A stretch of 64,000 nucleotides of DNA from Stromatinia cepivora. Its lineage: Eukaryota > Ascomycota > Leotiomycetes > Helotiales > Sclerotiniaceae. Below the pieces are notes generated by a model. It was not told the origin of the DNA, did not search any database, and saw only the letters and a program-made list of their open reading frames with translations. Location of the stretch: contig RCTD01000004.1 of NCBI GenBank assembly GCA_014898415.1, positions 1,797,001-1,861,000 of the forward strand. The letters are read 5' to 3'. Below are positions 36,901 to 51,100 of the stretch, piece by piece. The position numbers and the translations under genes were made by a program. Position 1 is the first letter of the stretch, and the number at the start of each line of letters is the position of its first letter.

Positions 36901-39900
36901 TTTTATAAAGATTAAATTTGATTATTTAAGAATTATATTATTTTATTAATTAATTAATAAATCATTATTTACATTATTATTTATACTAAAATAATTTGAT
37001 ATTGAAATATATAAAATTTTATGTTTTTTATTATATTATTTATTCTTTAATTATTAATAAATAATAAAAATGTTTGAAAATTAAAATTCAATTTATATTA
37101 TTTAATAATTTTATAAATTTTTTTATTATTTTGAATAATAATAGATGAAATTGTATAATTCAAATAGAATTATTATTAATATATTAATTAAATTTCTTTT
37201 TCTATATAATATATCTTTGAAATCTTATTTTTGAAATATCAGAATTATTATTATTTGATTCAATCGTTTTTATTAAATAGCGTTTTTTATTCGACTTAAT
37301 TTAATTTATTTTATTAATAAAAAAATAAAAATTAATAATTTGTAATCAATAAATATCATTTATATTGGATTTTACATTTAAAATCAAATCTATTTTATTT
37401 TTTATATCATTTATATTGGATTTTATATTTAAAATCAAATATATTTTATTTTTTGAAATCAAAATTGATAATATAAATATAAATTCGTTTTATTGTATAA
37501 ATTTTGTTTAATATTAATCAATAATCTTTTATATAAATTTATAATAAATAAAATATCAATCTGGAATTATTTAAACTTAAAAAATCAATATCTTTATTAT
37601 ATAATTTAATATAATAATGATTTATATTGAAGATTGAGGTTTTTTTAATTAATGATTTGAAATTATAATTTTTGGTTATTTTATAATTTTTGTTTTTATT
37701 ATTCTTTATAAAAAATGATTTATAATTATTTCGATTTTGTATGTGATTTTTTAAGATTATTTTAAAATCTTAAATATTCGTTTTGTTATTTTTAATTTCG
37801 TTTTTTATTTATAATAATCAATATTGTTTAATATATTTATCAAAAAAGATTTTAATTGAAAATAAAATATTGAGAATATTATTGATTAATAATTTTATTA
37901 ATATTTTAAAAAAACTTTTAATATATATTGAAAATAGAATTATTGATATTTGTATTAGATTTAATATATTATAAAAATAATAATATATTATATAATATTG
38001 TAAATTAAAAAAATGAAATAATATTTGTTTAATATATAAATTTTAATATTATAATTTTAATAATTCAAAAATAATAAATATATTTTTTGAAATTTTAATA
38101 TTATAATTTTAATAATTCAAAAATAATAAATATATTTTTTGAAAATTTAATAATAAAAAATAATTAGATTTTTTGGTATTAAATTATTATTATATTTATT
38201 ATTAAATATTTTTTAATAATATTTGCAATGTTTTTGTTGATTAAATGGAATTTGTAACAATATAATAAAAATAATATAATATCATTATATTATTTAATCG
38301 AAACAATCAATAAATACTTTTCTAAAGTATTTATTATTAATTAAATTGATTATATTAAAAAGATTAGTATATTAAAAATATATTAATTTGAATAAATAAG
38401 GATTTGTTATTTATAAAATTGAACTAGAAAAGCTTTTTATTATATATTATATATTATATTTATTTTGTATTTTTTGATAATCTTTATAAACGATTTTACT
38501 ATAAAGATTAGATTTTTCTTTGATATTCGAAATTCGAAATTAATGATAAGAATATTGTGTTATTAAATAATATATTCGAAATATTATTGAATAATATCAA
38601 AGATCTATTTTCGATAAAATTATAAAATATATAATTATTATTATTTTAGAAATTATTTGTTGATAATTATTACAATTAATCAAATTGAATAAACAATTCT
38701 ATTAATATTATATTAAGCAATTGTTATATTGATAATTACTGTATATAAATAAATTATTCATTTAATATTATTATAATTGATAATTATTATATTGATAAAT
38801 AATATTATAAAAGATTGTTTTATATTTATTTATTTACTTTATATTCCCAAATCTAATAATTATATATTTATAAAAATAACAAAAACTTTAAAAATATTCT
38901 TATTCTTTTTATATTTATTTTTAAATCCTAATTGTATCGAAATTCATAAAATCATTTTAAATATATAATATTAATAATATATAATGATAATTATAAACCA
39001 AAATTGATTTCGATAAATTCATATTATAATATTCATTATCTCAATAATTTTGATTCTAAATCTAAAATTTCTTTTTTTATTCTTTTATATCAATAAAATC
39101 ATAAAGATTCAAATTATACTTTATCAATATTTTTAATTTATTTATAATCTCTCATTTTATTATCAAAATCATTTTATAAAAATTTTTATTATTAAAAATT
39201 TCTAGATATTTAAATTTTATATAAAAAGAATTATATAAAAGAATTTCTTTTATTCTATATTAAGAAATATAATATCATTCTTTTAATAAATTTATAAATC
39301 TAGTTTCTAATTTTGATATTTCTTTTATCAAATTAAACTTTTTTTATATATTTTTTTTAAATAAATTAAAATTCTTTATAATCTATCGAAATTGATAAGA
39401 ACATGAAAGGATAATTATATTAATATTGATTATAATCAATCGTTTTTGATATTATATATATTGAATGAATAATTATATATTAAATAAATTAATTAATTAT
39501 AAATTTTTATATAAATATATTAAATAATTGGAAATTTCTGGATTCAGATTATTAATGAATATTTAGAAAATAAATATAGGATTTATAAATTTTATATTAT
39601 TAATAACAGAAAATTTATATATAAATTATTACTATTGATTAAAAACTTCTCGAATATAATTCCGAATTTCTAATATTATCATTTATTCGATAAAGGTAAT
39701 TGACTCAAAAATATTTAATATAATAATTAGGTTTTTCAAATATATTTTCTGAATCGATGGTTTCTATTATATACAAATTTAAATCTGTATATAAATTTGA
39801 TTTGGATTATATCAAAATCTGAATTTTAATTTGGTTTATGGAGAATTGATATATTGTTTATCGATATAATATTAATCGAGTTTTTGGATTTCATTATTGA

Positions 39901-39989
39901 AATAATTTTTTTTTGGTAATTTCTTTTTGAAAATAGAATTCAATCGTTTTTGTATTGAATGATAAAGTTTTTTAAAAGATAGAATATAT
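36900..39989 (-). pseudogene. Family A gypsy leader and gag-side internal region (middle element)
   Basis: 39.2-39.99 kb is homologous in inverse orientation to 43.9-44.75 kb, that is, both follow a family A 5' LTR. 36.9-39.2 kb is a direct repeat of 31.5-33.9 kb (compare the ORFs at 37783-37974 and 32385-32585, which share the IYNNQY...IYL..KILIEN pattern on the antisense side). No gag motif survives. A 52-bp duplication lies at 38041-38144. Confidence 0.6.
38041..38144. repeat. 52-bp direct tandem duplication
   Basis: Two adjacent, essentially identical 52-bp units (38041-38092, 38093-38144), each ending TATATTTTTTGAAA. A recent duplication within RIP-decayed sequence. Confidence 0.9.
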
Positions 39990-40137
39990 TATTATAATAC
40001 AAAAAAGAATTTTAAATAATATAATAATATTTTATCAAAAAGAAAAAAAGGTACTAAAAAGAACGCGGATTATATAGGGAATGGATGTTTGAGGCATTCA
40101 TATAGACTAGTTAAGAACGGGTAGTGAACTTGTGATA
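39990..40137 (-). mobile_element. Family A LTR, 5' LTR of the middle gypsy copy
   Basis: 148 bp, aligns base for base to 15738-15885. The left half is strongly AT-converted while the right keeps AGAACGGGTAGTGAAC. Gypsy leader lies on its left. Outer flank CTATC (40138-40142) does not match its left side. Confidence 0.82.
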
Positions 40138-43100
40138 CTATCATTTTCATTCTTTTTATATATATTCCTTTTATAAATATTTAAAGAATTTATTATATTA
40201 TATTAGTCCTATTCAATATATCATTAACAAAATCATTATTATAAAATAATTTATTGATTTATTGATATAATTATCAAAATATCCAATAAATCCAAATAAT
40301 CTAATTGATCTTATTATTATATAATAATTATTAAAATCTTACTTATTATATTATATTTAATAACCCTGAATTAATTCGAAATTGTAATCGAAATTCAGAT
40401 TATTCTTTATATTTAATAATTCGATTAAAATTTCATAATATTAATCATTAATATTTCTATTATATTCCTTTTTTATTTAAATTTAAAAAACTTTTTATTT
40501 TTATAATTAAAATTACTACAATTAATACCAGATATTAAACCTTTATTATTGAAAATCTTAATTGGAATCTTATTCTTTAAAAACAAAATTATAATATTAA
40601 TTATTATATATCAATTATTATTTATTAAACTTTAATATAAAAAACATTTATTTCGATTATCCAATTTATTACCAATTCTTTAATCATAATTACCAAATGA
40701 TGATACAGTTTATACAACATTTTCAACTTAATAATACCTTTATACTTTTAATTAAAACAATTATAATAATAATCTTTATATTTTCTGTATTATTTCAATC
40801 TATTATTTTTTGAATAATAAATAGTTTATTTTAGATTACTTTTTTGAATTTATAAATAATATATTTATAAAATTTTCAAAATTATAATCATCAATAAATA
40901 TTTTATATATTATAAAGAAATATAAAAAGAATCAAAATAATCTTTTTTCTTTTTATATTATATTAAATAATAATATATTCAACAAAAATCTTCTTTTTAT
41001 AATATTTATTTTTTAAAATTATAGAACAAAGATTGATTATAATATTAAAAAAATATATAATATTATATTAATTTTGATATAGATCAGCGATTTAAATAAA
41101 TATAAATGTATATTTGATTTATTTTAAAATATCTATTCTTTTTTATTATTTCATTTTATATTGAAATAAAAGATTTTATTTATATTTCAATTTGATTTTA
41201 TATTTTATTTTTATAATGATTATTATTAATATAAGGAAAACTATATTTTTTATTGATATAATCAAGATTATATTGAATTTAGATATATTTTACATTTCAA
41301 AATTATTTAATTTTGATAAAATTAATAATAATATATTTAATAAAATTTTGTTTAAAGTTTTTATAAATGATAATATTATTCTTGATTATAATATTATTGA
41401 TTATAAATTATAGATTTTTATAAATCGTTTTAAATTTTTTCTTTTATAATAATAATTTATATAATTTATGAAAAATATATATATTTTTTTGCCTTCTAAT
41501 ACTACTTTAATTATTATTAATTAAACTATTAATTTTATGGATATTATTACATAGAATCTGTTTTTTATTTAAGAGAATATAGAAATAATAATGTATATAT
41601 TCGAATTTTTTTTTTTGATAAATTTAAAATATAATTCAATTATATTACTATAAATATCTTTATAAGATTTATAAATATTAATAAATATTTTATTCTAATT
41701 ATTGATATTTTTATTTTCGAAAAGATTATAATATAGATTAGTTTTAAATCTGTTAATTATAGATCTTTGAAATATAGAATTAATTTGATAATAAAGAAAA
41801 TCATTTGAATTATTTTATTTTTTAAATCAATTCATTTGTTTTAGTTCTTCAATTTTGAAGATAAAATAAAGATTATTAATAAAAAAATGTTTATTGTTTG
41901 TTATGATTTTAATTATTAGAGTTTTTATAATTTTTCAAATATATTAAATTCGTTTAATATATTTGTTGTAATATTCGAATAAATATATATAAAGATTTAT
42001 TTAGAATTAAATCTATTAATTATTATGAATCTTTTTTTATAAATTTTATAAATTGTTTTATTATTTTTAAAAGAAAAGATAATAAATATATCAAATCAAT
42101 TTATAAAAAATTTGATATTATTTGTAGATAGAGAAATAATTCCTTGAAAATAATTTATTTAGATAAGATTACTAAAATCATTATGCTAATTTTAATTTAA
42201 ATATAAAATACTTTTATTTTTGCTTTATTGAAATATAAATATAAAAATGAAATAATAATTTGATATAAAGAAGTTAAATCAATTATAAATATTTTTATTA
42301 TTAAATCTAATAAAATTCTTTCTTATATTTTTTTTTCCAAAAAAATAGAATTATAATTAATAAAATCTTTAATAAGATTTTTATAAAGAATATCAATAAA
42401 AATCAATTTATAATCAATTATTATAAAAAGTTTTATAATTATATTTATAATAACAAAATTCATTAATAAAATATTTAAAATGATTAAATCAATATTAACA
42501 AAAATATCTTCATTTATATTATTTATATTCAAAAATTCTAAATAGAAATTAATAATAAAATCCAAAATCATTTACAATTTAATCATTATATATCAATTGA
42601 TTTCTAAGATTTTTTTATCTTTGAAAATAAAGAACTCTTTTATTTTCGACTTATAATTTATATTTATAAAAGAATAAATTTTTATATTTAATAATAATGA
42701 TTTATTTATAATAAAAGTATTCTTGAAATTAATATCAATAGTACTATTATTTTAAATATATATAAACAATTAATAATTAATAAATTTATAAATCTTATAA
42801 TATATTTTATATTTATATAATAATATTTTATTGAAAATGATTTTAATATATAATATAATATATTCGAATCCAGAATTATTATAATTCATTAGAAAAATAA
42901 TTTTGTAATATAATTTTTTATAAATAATATAAACTTGATTAATAAATTCAATAAATTTATATATAAAATAAATTTTATTTTTAATTTTATTTTCTTCAAT
43001 ATTCCTTTTATTTCTATATTTATTAAAAAGAATTTATATATTAATTGAAATTATATAATATAAATCATAATAACTTTTAATAAAAAATAGATTTCTTTAA

Positions 43101-43747
43101 AATAATATTATTACAAAATCCTAAAAAACTTTTTAAAACAATTTTAAAACCTTATTGATATTAAATATAATAAAAGTATTTACACAAAATATTATTATTA
43201 TTATGATATTCATTTTTTATATAATAAATAAATCTAATTTTATAATAGAATAATAATTATAAAAAACCTATAAAGATTATATCAAAATCTTATAAATTAA
43301 AATTAATCCTTCTATGATCAGAATCTTTTATAATATTATTTATAAAACTAAATATATATATTAAAAATAATAAAGATCTTTATAAAACTATTAATTAATA
43401 TAAATTAAAATTTGATCTCAAATTACTTTCATTTTTATTAATAATATAAAAAAAATTAGAACTTTATATACCTCAATATTGAGTTATTTTAATATTAATA
43501 ATAATTTAAATAATAATTTATTAATCGATTAACAAAATGATACAATTCTTAAATAATTCATTACAATTTTTATAAAAAAAATAAAAAAGAATATTATTAA
43601 TATCTTCAATATATTATTAAAAACAAATAAAATTATTATTCAATTATTTAAAATATATTAAAAATCGATCAAATGTTTAATATACAATTTTTATAATCAT
43701 TATTTAATTTTGAACTTTTTCTTTTAAATTTAAAGATTAATCGAAAC
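40138..43747. other. RIP-degraded segment between two head-to-head LTRs
   Basis: No readable gene. About 40.7-43.1 kb is homologous in the same orientation to about 54.9-56.7 kb, and its first part to about 62.5-64.0 kb, so this is a repeat family with three copies in the window. ORFs such as 41192-41413 (plus) and 42571-42323 (minus) are Ile/Asn/Leu-rich consequences of AT conversion. Confidence 0.55.
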
Positions 43748-43896
43748 TGTCACGGGCTCACTACCCGTTCCTAGCTAGTCCACATGGATGCCTCAAGCAC
43801 CCATTCCCCATATAGTCGATACTCTTCCTGGCGCTTTCTTTCCTTCTTTATAAAATATCATTATATTATTTAAAGCTCCTATCTTACTATTCAATA
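43748..43896 (+). mobile_element. Family A LTR, 5' LTR of the right gypsy element
   Basis: Starts TGTCACGGGCTCACTACCCG and is well preserved for its first ~100 bp. The last ~15 bp of the LTR and the first bases of the leader appear deleted relative to the copy at 39990-40137, so the right boundary is approximate. The gypsy leader follows on the right. Upstream flank is GAAAC. Confidence 0.8.
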
Positions 43897-44815
43897 CAAA
43901 AACAATCCAGTTTTATTTTAAAAAAGGAATTATCAGAAAAGAAACAATTCAATAACGAAACTCAGAAACTCCATCAATAATATATCAATAAACAATATAT
44001 CAGATTTAAATTCAAAACTTTGATATAATCCAGATTGAATCTTTTGTAAATCAATTTAAATATAATACTTGATACAATTCAGATTGGATTTATATCTAAA
44101 TTTAGAATTCTCATACAATGAGGATATTTGATTCAAAAAGTATATTTTGATTTTTAAAATAATCTTAAAAATTCAATTATTATATTAGATATTTTTAGAT
44201 CAATTGTTCTTATTAAATAAAAAACAATATTGAGAATTCGGAGTTGTATTTGAGAGAATTTCGGTTAATAATAATAATTAATATATAAATTTTCTATTAT
44301 CAATAATATAAAGTTTATAATTCTTATATTTATCTTTTAAATATTTATTAATAATCTAAATCTAAAAGTTTTGAGTTATTTGATATATTTATATAATTTT
44401 ATAGATAAAAGTTTTTTATATAGAGATTTATAATCTATATGAAAATTTATAATTAATTAATTTATTCAATATATAATTATTTATTCAAAATATATAATAT
44501 TAGGAATAATTGATTATAATAAATATTAATATAATGATCCCTTTATATTTTTATTAGTTTTAATAAATTATAAAGAATTCTGATTCATCTAAGAAAGATA
44601 AAACAAATGATTTGATTTGAGAAAATGAATATCAAAATTGGAAATTAGATTTATAGATTTGTTAGAAGAATAATATTATATTTTTTAATATAAAATAAAA
44701 AAAATTATTTTATGTAATTTTTTTATTAAAAAGGATAATATAATAAAGGGAATAAAAAGATATAAAGAATATTATATAAAATATATTGGAATTTATTATA
44801 ACAAATGTTTTTTTA
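43897..44815 (+). pseudogene. Gypsy leader, right element
   Basis: Homologous in inverse orientation to 39.2-39.99 kb up to about 44.75 kb. AT-converted, no coding. Confidence 0.6.
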
Positions 44816-44859
44816 GGAAAATCTGATAATCTTTATATATACCTTCGATATGGAATATC

Positions 44860-45115
44860 GAATATTAACAGGGTATGGAAGGTATCGAATTCGGAGATGC
44901 TGAACAGTGAACTTCGAATTGCGATTCCGAAGCCAGGACGCCCTCCCCCCCAGAAACCTATTCCCTGCGTTGATCGCCATGAATGGTTCTATCTTGTGGT
45001 ACAAAGAGGGAGGGCTGTCTTATTATTGAAACTGCAATCTTGAGCTATATAGACCCACAATCGTACTTGTCATATTGAACCTAATATCATCGCTCCAGAG
45101 GCTAACCGCTTATAA
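44860..45115. other. Un-RIPed island of unknown origin
   Basis: About 250 bp with normal GC in an otherwise AT-only region. It includes an inverted pair of GCCCTCCC / GGGAGGGC words (around 44,940 and 45,010) about 60 nt apart, able to form a GC-rich hairpin. A reading frame is open at 44786-45043 but matches no family I know. It could be a captured host-gene or repeat fragment. Confidence 0.55.
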
Positions 45116-48112
45116 GATTTTAAGATTTTAGAAAATCTATAATAAATATAATTATGAAAAACTTTTGTATATAATAATACTATATAACGCCATTGATAAT
45201 TTTAAATCCTTTAAATTGATTCGATATATTCTTGTAAAACTTTAATTATAACAAATTAATAAAGATTGCTGAATATTTAAAATATTTTTTATGATTGAAT
45301 TATTCTATTTTCTGGTTATCCTTATTATAGATTAGATATTCTTTTATGTCAGAAATTATGATTTTCATTTCTTGATGGTTTTATGAATAAATTGATATAA
45401 TTGATTAAAATTTTAAATCTGAATTTCCTATATGAATATTAATAGATTCTGAAAATTTCACAATTCCAGGATCTCTTTCTGTTGAAATTTTTAAGATTTA
45501 AATTTCGATTTTAATTATATACAAATTGAAAGATCAATAATTTTTCAACGAAAATAATGAAAAATGAATACTAAATTTTTATTGAAATCTTGAATTATAT
45601 TATATCAGAATCAATCAAATTATTATTTGTAACAGGTTGTAAATAATCTCTTATTAATACTTTTACTTAAATTTATATAAAATTTTATATTAATAATTTT
45701 CAATTGACATTTAATCAAATATTCTCTATGAATGATAATTCTATACAATTACATTTATCCTATAAAATATAATTCAAAGATTCTACGAAAATTGATGATT
45801 TATTTTTAACAATATTTATTGAAAGATTATTCGAAATTTTGGTGTTTTCCCTAATTTGTATATAAATCATATATTAATGTAAAATTCGAAAATTTAATTG
45901 TAAATATCTCAATTAGAAAAAGTTACAAAAAATCTAAAATTCTTTGAATTTGTTAATTTGTATATATTAAATATATATTTAAATGTTTAAAAAATTGTAT
46001 TCACAAATAAGAAAATTGAAAATATTCATTTTCGAGATTGTTTATATAAAAGGGTGGCCCAAAATAGAGGTAGCCCGAAAGTAGGATAATTGATTAATAT
46101 ATTGTTCATTTTCTATTATATATATTTTTTAAGGGAAAATAGATTTTTTGAAATTCATTTTCTAAATTATTTCCTCTTTTGAAATTATAGATATTATTTT
46201 GATTGTTCATCATTTATATTAACAATTGAAATAGTTTTACATAATATTTGAAATCCGAAATATCTGTTATATTTTGAACTCAAAACAATTTAAATAAAAT
46301 CTTTTATTTGTTTTTAAATTTCCTATATATTCAATTTAATTATTTTTATAATGATAATATTATATAGAAAAACTTCTACCCCCAATCATTCATTTTTAAT
46401 ATTAAATCTTTAATTTATATATCTGAAAGATTTATAATAAAAAATAAAAACTAAATAAAATCAATATTTACTTATCTCTTTATTGCGAAATAAAAAAATT
46501 TATTTAAAATGATTATAGTGATAAATATTATTAATAATTATTTTAATATTTTCAAATACAATATTAAATAAAAGTACAATTTTATGGTTTTTATATACAA
46601 ATTTTTTTTTTATAATTCTTTTTGATATATTAAATCAATATTAATTTATTTTGGATTTATTTTAAATAATGATAATTTTCTTGTTTACTATTTTTTATAT
46701 TAATATTGTTAGAATTTTTATATTAATTGATTTTTATAATTAGTATATTATTGAAATTGCCTTTTTAAATATCAAAACTTTTATAGAAATAATATAATTA
46801 ATAAATATTTTCAAAATCTAAAATGTTTTTTGGAAATCTGAAAATATAATCTTTAATAATAGATTTATTACAAGGATATTTTTAATCGATTTAATTCTAT
46901 TATATTATTTGAAATAAAAGATTATTTATTGAATATAAATCTTGTTGGTAGAAACGTATATAAGGAAGTGAAGCTTTAATATAGTATTATAACATTTGTA
47001 TTGTTTTGTCTAAAGGAATTAAAACTATATAATTATTATCCCAATATTAATATTTGTTTAAAAATCAAAATATTATATATAATTCCTTTAACTATTCCAT
47101 TGATATATTTATTCCAAATAAATTATAAATTCTCTTTATTCTTATTATTGTTATATTTCTTTCTATATATTTTTTTATATATCTTTTTATGTTTTCCTTT
47201 TGTATTTTTCTAATTATTATTTTTCTTTCTCAAATTCTAATCTTTTTATCTATTTTGTAATTTTAATTTGGATTATATTATTTTCTATTAATTTCTTCAA
47301 AGTTTAGTAAAATTTTATTTTAATGATTATATTAATCAGATTAGATTCTTTATTAATTTATTTGATTTTTATCATTTTTAATTATTTACGAAATTATTGA
47401 AGAATTATTAAATCGATTATTAATCTCTCTCCTTTTTCATATGATTTCTAATTTTATAAAAGAATTATAAAAGAATTTCAAATTTATATATATAATTGAT
47501 AAAATCTTATATTTTGATGATATTTGTTTATAATATTTTTGAATATTATATTAATATCAAATTTTAGAATTATTTTATAGAATTATTTTATAAAATTCTA
47601 ATATTGATATATTTTTAATGATTCTTTTGTATTTTAAAAATGAAATAATGAATTAAATTTGTTTATTAATATAATAATATACTTGATTTAAAAAGAAAAA
47701 TCTCGATTATTAATAAAGAATATACTAATAAAAAGAATTAATTTTAATCAATCAAAATCAGGAAATATAAATTTCAATTTTCGAATTTTTATATTAAATT
47801 ATTCATTTTTTATTAAATCATTCATTTTTTATTAAATTATTCATTTATTATTAAATTGTTTTATTTATGAATTTTGTATTTTCTTTTTGAAAGTTAATAA
47901 TTTGAATAATAAAAAAATACAAATAATATTTGTAATTAATATATAATTGAAATATAGATTTCTTTAATTTCTTGAATAATATATTAATCTCTTGAAATTA
48001 TATATTTTTTTAATTTATTTTATAAATATCAAATAATTATATTTTAATAAATTCTAAATTTATATATCGTTTTTTTAATTAATATAAATAAATTATTTTT
48101 ATTTAAATAATG
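45116..48112. other. RIP-degraded DNA, probably gypsy gag side
   Basis: No readable gene. Lies between the gypsy leader and the copia insertion at 48,113. A short preserved patch (46,051-46,088, GGGTGGCCCAAAATAGAGG) stands out. Around 47.80-47.87 kb there is a degenerate ~21-bp direct repeat of TCATTTTTTATTAAAT. Confidence 0.45.
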
Positions 48113-51100
48113 TATCACGGGATAGATAGTGTGATTACAGAGCACTTTCGGGGATCGGGGAATAGATGGTATATATGATTGGTAAAGTAAATAGAATTGA
48201 ATGATTCGTTTTTGATTATATAAATTGAGGGTTATATATATAAAACAAATAAATAATTATTTAATTTATAAATATTTCGATAAAGTTAGATTTTAAATTA
48301 TTAATATATTAAGATTATTTGTTGATCGAAAAGATTAATAGGATTTAGAAGAATTTTTATTTTAATTATAAAATATATTTTTGATTTTTTATAATATATT
48401 TTTTAAATCGAGAAATGATTTATAATAAATAGAAAAATATAAAAAGAAATAATTTGATTGATTTATAAAAGAATATATATAATGAATATAAATAAGTATT
48501 CATAAAGGAATAATGTAATATATAAAGTTTATAACAATTTTTGTAGTTTTTGAAACGAAAAGAACTTGTTTGTATAAAAGTTATCAATATTTTTCGATTT
48601 TGTATTATTTATAATATTCTTTTATTTATAATTTTGATTAATAAAAAGGAAGATTTTGTTGAAAAAGTATAAAATAATAATTGATTTTATAATATAGTTT
48701 TTGAATATATATTATAATATATTATAATTATTAAATTATAATATATAGATTATAATAATGAAATTTTGAATATTATATAAAGAAAGTTTTTTTATATTCT
48801 TAAAAATGATTTAATTAAGTATTTATTGATTATTATTATATTTAAAGTTTCGAAGTTTAAAAAGATTGAATAAATGATTATTAATTGTATTAGATAGATA
48901 ATAATTGAATGAAAGATTGTAAAAAAAAAATTGAATATAGAAAAGAATTTTAGTATTTTTTTTAAAGAATTGATTTATTGAATAAAAGGAATTAATGAAT
49001 TCAATATAAATAATAAATTAAGATATTGAATTTTGTGAATTTAATTTAATTAGATGGTTGTTTTGAATAATATATGATCAATTATTTCAGATATAGTTTT
49101 TGTTAATGAAAGGGATTATTATTTATTATAATTTTATTTTTGATTTTATATATAAGAGATTATTTATTTTGGAATTGGGTAATATATTGAATTTGAGTAT
49201 TATTTCTTTTGTTTTATTAAATATAATATATTCAAAGATTTGTTTTTCTTTTGATTTAAATTATATAAAGATAGATTTTTGTTTTTGAATTTTGTTATAT
49301 AATTTGAAAAGTTTTATCAATTTTGTATTTATGATTGTTGAAATAAAAATTGTTTGATAAAGGAAAAAAAAAGAGTTTTTTTGTTTAATAATAATAATAA
49401 TAATAATAATTTATTCAAATTATTGATATTAGAGTTTTTAAATAATAAGTTAAATAAAAATAAAAAAATTAAAAAATTATTAAAGGTTTTTGATTTTTTG
49501 ATTGAAATAAAGAATAAAAAGAATTATAAAGGAAGAAATGATTATTCATATATTTAATATATAAAGTTATTGATTATTAAAAGATATAATTTTTATAATC
49601 AATATTTTATTGATTCTTTTCAATTGAATAATTATTGATATTAAAATTGTAATATATATTTTTGTATTTTTTTATTAAATTTTTTTTTGATGAATTATTA
49701 TATTATTATTTATAAATGGAATTCGAAAATAAATTCTTTTTTTATTATTTATTTTTATAATATATTGATTATTGATTATATAATTTAAATAAAGATATAG
49801 AATTGTAATAAAAATGATATTAAAAATAAAGAAGAAAAGACAAATTAATTTTTTATTCTTTATTGATTTATATTCAAAAATCTTTATAAGAATAAATATA
49901 AAAGGTATATAATAATATTGAAAAACGATAGTAAAAAATTAAAAATAAATAGAATGAACAATCGAAAGAGAGAAAAAAGAAAAGAAAAGACAACTCTATT
50001 ATTTTTATAATTTTTATAGTTGTTATATTTTATATAATTGTAGTAAATAATCCTAAAGCTTTTTTATTTGAATTTTAAATTATTAAATTATATAAAAAGT
50101 TTTTTTTATTTAAAAAAAACTAAAAAATAAAAAAGTGTTTGATATTAATATTCTTTGTTTTTCGATAAATATAGAATATAAGAATTGAAATGTATTATAA
50201 AAAAGTATAATAGTTTGGAATACTAAATAGAATTTATTTTATTTATATTAAAAAAAGAATTATAAGTTTCGAATTATTATTATTATTCAAGTTTTATAAT
50301 TTTGGTATTTATATTTTGTAAATTAAAAAAGGTTTAAAAGGATTTAAATTTTTGTTTTGTAAACTTTTTGATAAATTTATTGATTATTATATTGTTAATC
50401 GATAAATAAATTGTATAAAAATTGGGTTTGAATATTTTTAATATCATTATATATTTTGGATATTGATATATCTTATTTTTATAATAATCTATTTGTTTTT
50501 ATCAATTATTAATCTGATTATTTATTGATTATTATAAAAGATTATTATAGATTTTTTTATTATTAAATTAATCTTTTTTAAAAAATATACAATAATTATA
50601 ATTGCTTTTGATATGTATTCGATTTTAAGGAATTCCATTTCAATAATCGAAATAATTATAATATTTTGTTAAAAAACTTTTTATAAAATTAAATTATTGA
50701 AAAGGAATATAATATTTTTTTGTAATAAACAATGAATATTTAAAATATTTATAAGAAAAAGTATTTGAAAAGATAAAAAGTTGTAGTATTTGATTATTAT
50801 TATATTATATTATATTTTGGAAATATTATAAATAATAATTAATGGTTTTTATATAATTATTCGATAGATTGATGAAATAATAATTCAATTATAAAATAAT
50901 AAATAATATATTTGCTTTTATAATAATTATAATATATAATATTGATCTTATTTTCTTTTAATATAATTTGATAATATATATAAGAATTTAATCTAAATTT
51001 TTCTGAAATATTATTATTGAAAATGATATATTCATTATTCCAATTATTATTTTGAATTTCTTGATAATCTTTTTAATATATATATTATAAATTAATTATA

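Noticed and set aside
42323..42571. Minus-strand ORF beginning MILDFIINFYLEF as a gypsy integrase core
   Set aside because: The start resembles the M-D-F-I segment, but the catalytic spacing and S-D-R-G block could not be aligned, so I left it unassigned.
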